Assembly (NCBI GenBank): GCA_905221605.1
Contig: CAJNDS010002441.1
Span: 262,001-326,000, forward strand
Source: Symbiodinium natans
Lineage: Eukaryota; Sar; Dinophyceae; Suessiales; Symbiodiniaceae
DNA: 64,000 nucleotides
Direction of reading: 5' to 3'
The position numbers and the translations under genes are program-made. Positions 59,892 through 64,000 of this stretch are shown here, in pieces. Positions within the stretch are counted from its first letter, which is position 1. Each line of letters starts with the position of its first letter. Below the pieces are notes generated by a model that was given only the letters and a program-made list of their open reading frames with translations, did not search any database and had not been told where the DNA came from.

Positions 59892-61145
59892 ATGGCTCCC
59901 AAGAAGGGAAAATCTGCAAAAGATTGCGGCGCAAGCCCGAAGAAGGATGGCAAGAGCCCCAAGAAGGATGGAAAAAACCTTACAAACAAGGAAATCACCA
60001 GCATGGTGAAAGCAATGGCGCCAAAAGCCAGGAATCCTTATGCCTTGTACATGCAGGAGCAGCAGCCAACTCAGCGTGAAAGGCTGAAGTTACAAGGCTT
60101 GACAGGTCCCGCCCTGCAGCGTGCTGTCGTGGCAGCTGTTAGCGCAGGTTGGCGCGCACTGCCAGAGGCAGAAAAGGAGCTCTTGGCGACAAAGTCGAAA
60201 GATGAGCGAACCCGGCGACAAGAGGCACTTTCAGAATTGCAGGCTTCATGGCCAGAGAGCAGCTCGAGCAAGCCAAGAAAGGCGGAGCCAACGGCAGCAA
60301 AGACGATTCTTGGCGACTACATCTTGGAAGATGAGGTTGTATGGCTTGGATCAGCAAGCTGGGCGGTCAAAGCGCACCACATGAAAACGTTGTCTAGCGC
60401 GCAAGTCATCAACTTCGAGCTTGGGGACAGAGACGCCTTGGCCAGGGAGCTGCAGGTTCTGCGTGAGATCGAGGGGCAGGAAGACCCTTCATTTTGTGAT
60501 GAGGTGTACTTGCGAATTCTCCAGGCCACAACGCCGAACGCTCCGTCTCCAGCACTGATCTGCGAAAACCTGCCCAGGGTTGATGAGATCTTGAAGCAAG
60601 ATGGCGCCTTTGCGCTCCCGTTGCTTCGCTGCGCCGCACAGCAGCTGGGCCTGGCGCTGTGCCAACTTCACGAGCTCAAGGTCGCTCACGGCGATGTCAA
60701 ACCTGCAGCAGTGTTCTTCAGCCGTGAGCAAAACTTGTTCAAGCTCGGGCGTTTCTCGTTGTCGGTTGACCTCCCCCAGCAGGAGCCTCTGGACATGATG
60801 AGGTACACCGCCGGCTTTCGAGCCCCTGAGCTGTGGGTTCCCTTGGAACACGCCCGTGTTTCAGTATACAGCGAGGCATGGGCTTTCGCAATTACCCTCA
60901 TAGAGATGTACACCGCAAAGCACCCTTTTGAAAACTTGAAGGAAGTGCACAAAGCAGATTTGAGCAACATGAGTGAGCTGCCAGACTTCTTGAAAGGCCT
61001 GCTGCTGCCATGTTTGCGTCATGTTCCCGAGCAGAGGATGACTGTGCAGGAGCTTATGACACAGGGCCTGGCCTTGAAACTGCCCGTGGCGGTTGAAGAG
61101 GCAAATTCGGCAGAAGCGCAGGCGGCCTGTGGAAATATTATCTAG
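59892..61145 (+). CDS. HMG-box / pseudokinase fusion protein, intronless
   Basis: 417 codons from ATG to TAG. Residues 1-45 are Lys/Gly/Ser/Pro-rich. Residues about 46-115 fit an HMG box: NPYALYMQEQQ opening, then SAGWRALPEAEKELLATKSK with the conserved Trp, Leu and EK. Residues about 140-400 fit a protein kinase fold: HGDVKPAAVFF (266-276) in place of HRDLKPxNxL, KLGRF (284-288) where DFG should be, and AGFRAPELW (307-315) as APE. The Gly loop is degenerate and the VAIK Lys is replaced (QVINF), so catalysis is unlikely; the Asp and Lys of HGDVKP remain. HMG boxes bend DNA, and pseudokinases usually scaffold, so a chromatin-linked role is inferred. No introns; other open frames here are shadows. 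Confidence 0.85.
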   Translation: MAPKKGKSAKDCGASPKKDGKSPKKDGKNLTNKEITSMVKAMAPKARNPYALYMQEQQPTQRERLKLQGLTGPALQRAVVAAVSAGWRALPEAEKELLATKSKDERTRRQEALSELQASWPESSSSKPRKAEPTAAKTILGDYILEDEVVWLGSASWAVKAHHMKTLSSAQVINFELGDRDALARELQVLREIEGQEDPSFCDEVYLRILQATTPNAPSPALICENLPRVDEILKQDGAFALPLLRCAAQQLGLALCQLHELKVAHGDVKPAAVFFSREQNLFKLGRFSLSVDLPQQEPLDMMRYTAGFRAPELWVPLEHARVSVYSEAWAFAITLIEMYTAKHPFENLKEVHKADLSNMSELPDFLKGLLLPCLRHVPEQRMTVQELMTQGLALKLPVAVEEANSAEAQAACGNII

Positions 61146-61611
61146 ATGTGTTCGCCAGGGCGGGAAACAATGATTTTGAAGTGCAGCGATGGGTTCGCTG
61201 TGCTGAAGCCAGTTGGTTGTGATTCAGGACATGGCCAGGGAGAAAAAACACGTGCCTCCATGTCAGCTCTGACGTTTTTTTTTGTTTTTGTTTGACGAAG
61301 GCAGAGAGCTTGCATTAGCTGATTCGCTTGTGCCAGTGATGACAGGGGTGCCTTAAAGAGGGAGTTTCCGAGAAGCACTATTTCGGGTTTTGCAATTCGA
61401 AAGAACCTCCCGTCATGGCATGCGGTAGCCGCTGGGGCCTAGTAGTTGAAGGTTGGACTGTTTTGATATGTACGTGGTGAGCTTATTGCAGTGAGATGCG
61501 CGTTGCCACTGTCTTGTCAGTCTGGTCATACGCATGAGCTGGAATCCTCCATACATAATCCCGACACTTGGCCAAAGATGCAGGCGCCTTCTGCTTTTTG
61601 TTGCTTTGCAG
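61146..61611. other. region downstream of the fusion gene
   Basis: Unique sequence without telomere arrays, probably 3' UTR and spacer. No polyadenylation signal or other gene is evident. Confidence 0.4.
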
Positions 61612-61705
61612 GCCAGTGGTGCAAGCTGGCACTTCCTCGAAATGCCGGAGGATCTCACTGAGGGTTGTTGCGTTGGCGAGTGCCCGGCCGGGTCCACGGT
61701 TGAGG
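61612..61705 (+). CDS. well-supported internal exon candidate
   Basis: Pyrimidine-rich GCTTTTTGTTGCTTTGCAG|G acceptor, frame ASGASWHFLEMPEDLTEGCC, then VGECPAGST, GC3 about 69%, donor GTTGAG (61699) or GTTTAG from the TTTAGGG unit. A small Cys-rich segment. Confidence 0.6.
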
Positions 61706-62211
61706 GTTTAGGGTTTCAAGGGCTCGGAAGTTTTGTTTTGGTGGGGCATGGTCTGTCTGGCAAGTGTAGGACAGTGTAGGAGACACGTTGGTGGGTAAGT
61801 AATATTTACCCACCCCCCCCCCCCCAGCCCCTCAGTCCATTGATCATATTTATGGTCTAGGGTCTAGGGTCTAGGGTTTTAAGTAGGGTTTTAGGGTTAA
61901 GGGTTTAGGAAACCCCAAAACCTAGACCCGAGACCATAAATATGAAGGCCTAGACCCTGAACCCCAAGCCCTTCTCCCTAAGCCCCAGAGACAGAATTGA
62001 AACCGAATCTTCGCTCGTTCACTACGACCCCTAGCCGTAGCCCAAGTAGCAAGCCTGTCCATGCCAGTGTCTGGCCCTGGCCCTGCATGGTCTTGAGTTG
62101 AGCGTTACCCTGAAGACTGCGGTGGCCACGAGGCTAGCCCCCCTTTATCGTTCTTGTCCGTTTGGGTCACACGGGCGTCTTGCCTTGCTGGTTGCAGCCT
62201 AAGTTTGACCA

Positions 62212-62547
62212 TTGAGTTCAAATCAGCAATCACCTAGGCTCCAGTTTTATTTGGCTGGCAGACAAATTGACGTGAAACAGTCCATACTCGCCTCGGCTTC
62301 CTGCCGAGAAGCGTTTGGAACAAGCAGACACGGATCCGGTCTCCTTCCCCCCAACCCAACCCTGGCCCACGCCCCCCACTCCCTCCCGGCCTGCGGGACC
62401 CCTCTGCCTGGCTTGGAGGAGTTGCAAACCGATGCTGTTGGGGTGGGGTGTCTGCGACCCCTCGCCCTCGCTTTCCAGCCTGCCGACCGGCTGCCGAGGC
62501 GGAAAGGCGAGCGCTTACGATTAAGGGACAATGTAGAAGCACCCTAG
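62212..62547 (+). CDS. possible coding segment, unknown protein
   Basis: The + frame LQFYLAGRQIDVKQSILASA, then SCREAFGTSRHGSG and a Pro-rich tail, ends TAG. An overlapping minus frame (62234-62629) is also open. The + strand is preferred only because neighbours are +. Confidence 0.35.
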   Translation: MSSNQQSPRLQFYLAGRQIDVKQSILASASCREAFGTSRHGSGLLPPNPTLAHAPHSLPACGTPLPGLEELQTDAVGVGCLRPLALAFQPADRLPRRKGERLRLRDNVEAP

Positions 62548-63004
62548 AAAATGGCCCTAAACCCCAACCCTTATCCTCAACCCTAAACCCTAAAAGCTGC
62601 TCCAATGCTTGACTGACTGGAACTTGCATTCCTTGCGCCTATGAACTGTTAGCACACAATCTCCATGAACCCTACACCGTGCACACCTAACCCTAAACCC
62701 TAAAGCCCCCAACTCTAAGACCTACACCAAAAGCACTAGCTGGACATCGGACGCGGCTTAGGGTTCAGGGTTTAGGGTTTAGGGTTTTGGGCGTAGGGCT
62801 TAGGCCTTAGGGCTTAGGGTTTAGGGTTTACTTAGGGTTTCGCGTTTAGGGTGTAGGGTCGTTTAGCCAAAAGGTTTAGGGTCCCGCTTTAGGATTTAGA
62901 GGGAAGTTTAGGAGTCAGTTAGGGTTTGGGACTGTCAGATTTTGGGGTGTAGGGTTTGGGTGGCGGGACTTGCGGCTTCGGCAGGAAGAACCAGTATCAC
63001 AAAG

Positions 63005-63085
63005 CAAAAGGAAAGGAAAGGGAAAGGAAAGGGAAAGGAAAGGGAATGGAAAGGGAAGGGAAGGGAAGGGAAGGGAAGGAAGGAC
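63005..63085. repeat. (GGAAA)n / (GGGAA)n repeat
   Basis: Purine-only tract of GGAAAGGGAAA and GGGAAGGGAAG units. Confidence 0.9.
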
Positions 63086-63417
63086 GTAAACAGTTTGGGC
63101 GAGAAACAGGGCGAGAGAGTGCGAGAAAATTACCCTGAGGGTGCGGTTTAGGGTTTAGGGTTTGGGGTTAAGGGTTTAGGGTTTAGGGTTCTTTAGACGC
63201 TAGGGCTTAGGGCTTCACTGTTTAAATATGCAGACTTGACTCTCCGCCCGAGTCCAAAACCCTGAACCCCCTATAGTAGAAGCCAAAAAAGCTGGAAACT
63301 CAATAGCCTCAACCCCTAAGAGTATAGTATAGGGAATCCCAGCACTATTTGTCCTTCAAAAAGGCTTCCAATATTTTGGGGTCTACTGTAATTCCCTGAA
63401 CCCTGAAACCCTGAAAG

Positions 63418-63518
63418 CCCCTGAGCCGCCCCCATATGAGAAGCGCAGGAAGCTCAACTTCGCAAAGGATCCCATGGTATTGGCCTCAGAGCCAGAGGCA
63501 AACGCTTCGAATCTAAAT
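63418..63518 (+). CDS. exon candidate with basic motif
   Basis: Acceptor CCCTGAAAG| after CCCTGAA units, frame PEPPPYEKRRKLNFAKDPMV, then SEPEANASNLN, donor GTTGAG. PYEKRRKL resembles a nuclear localisation signal. Confidence 0.55.
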
Positions 63519-63859
63519 GTTGAGGGTTTGGGATTTATTTAGGCTTTTTTGGGTTTGGTATTTCTGGTTCCAACCAAGAAGAGCTGACCATCCTTCCTAC
63601 TTGCAAGGCTCTTCCAAGGTACCTATTCCCGAATTCCATAGTAAGAGCAAAAACCTTCTTCAACCCTAAAGGGACCACGTTGTTACCCTTAGACTGAAGT
63701 ATGAGTATAGCATATTGGGGCCTAGGGAGGGCTCCGCGATTTAGGATTGAGGGTGCCCAAACTCGCCACGTCTCACACCCCACCCCCACCCCCCGTTTGT
63801 GCAAGAAGTTGAGATTTGGGGTTTAGGGTTTAGGGTTCAGGAACAAGGTTTCGGGGAAG

Positions 63860-63922
63860 GGTGTGTCATCAACTCAGTGGACCACTGCACCCCCTCCACA
63901 CCCTCAAGACCGAAGCATACTC
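63860..63922 (+). CDS. internal exon candidate near window end
   Basis: Acceptor TTCGGGGAAG|G, frame VCHQLSGPLHPLHTLKTEAY, donor GTAAAC. Needs phase 2 upstream, leaves phase 2. Confidence 0.5.
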
Positions 63923-64000
63923 GTAAACCCTACTTGGAGGCTCATGGGTACTTATACCCCAATTAGAAGTCTATACTTATGACCTACTTATATGGCTTAG

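Noticed and set aside
1-64000. Window as a true chromosome end
   Set aside because: Telomere-type arrays are short (mostly 3-20 units), in both orientations and separated by unique DNA throughout; no terminal array is present.
1-64000. Dinoflagellate spliced-leader or relict leader sequence
   Set aside because: I looked for the conserved GCCATTTTGGCTCAAG core upstream of the three better genes and did not see it; a systematic search is still needed.
1-64000. CRISPR arrays, rRNA genes, viral or toxin genes
   Set aside because: No spaced palindromic direct repeats of CRISPR type, no rRNA-like conserved blocks, and no viral or toxin protein signatures were recognised.

Overview
This is nuclear DNA from a eukaryote. 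A dinoflagellate is the best fit, though that is an inference. The plant-, dinoflagellate- and chromerid-type telomere repeat (TTTAGGG / CCCTAAA) occurs in dozens of interstitial arrays in both orientations. Apparent coding segments are short and GC3-rich, and essentially all read on the + strand. Most apparent 3' splice sites are AG|G, a known dinoflagellate preference. Some donors look non-canonical. I found no dinoflagellate spliced-leader sequence, and a chromerid or green alga is not excluded.

Layout. From 0 to 29 kb and from 31 to 51.5 kb the sequence is a mosaic of telomere-type arrays, homopolymers, palindromic MITE-like elements of about 80-110 bp, and GC-rich islands of 40-150 bp that look like internal exons. 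The commonest arrangement is CCCTAAA array, island, TTTAGGG array. An intron between two islands would then start with TTTAGGG and end with CCCTAAA, and its ends would be complementary. This is the most unusual structure in the window. I cannot assemble the islands into named genes. Some neighbouring pairs agree in splice phase, but overall agreement is near the one-in-three expected by chance, so each island is listed separately with modest confidence.

At 29.2-30.7 kb lies an uninterrupted 503-codon gene for a NYN/PIN-type RNase-like protein with a possible organelle-targeting N-terminus. From 51.6 to 58.3 kb the repeats thin out and a multi-exon + strand gene of unknown function (about ten exons, roughly 1,300 codons) can be traced, with Pro/Gly-rich repeats, a Lys/Ala-rich segment and an acidic linker. 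It is followed by a small multi-exon gene (58.6-59.5 kb, possibly longer) and by an intronless 417-codon gene fusing an HMG box to a degenerate protein kinase domain (59.9-61.1 kb). The last 3 kb returns to repeats with a few exon-like islands.

Limits: with stop codons every ~21 codons on average, open frames of 20-90 codons are common by chance. The evidence for the islands is therefore GC3 bias, splice-like ends and protein-like composition together, judged by eye. Nothing here was searched against a database.
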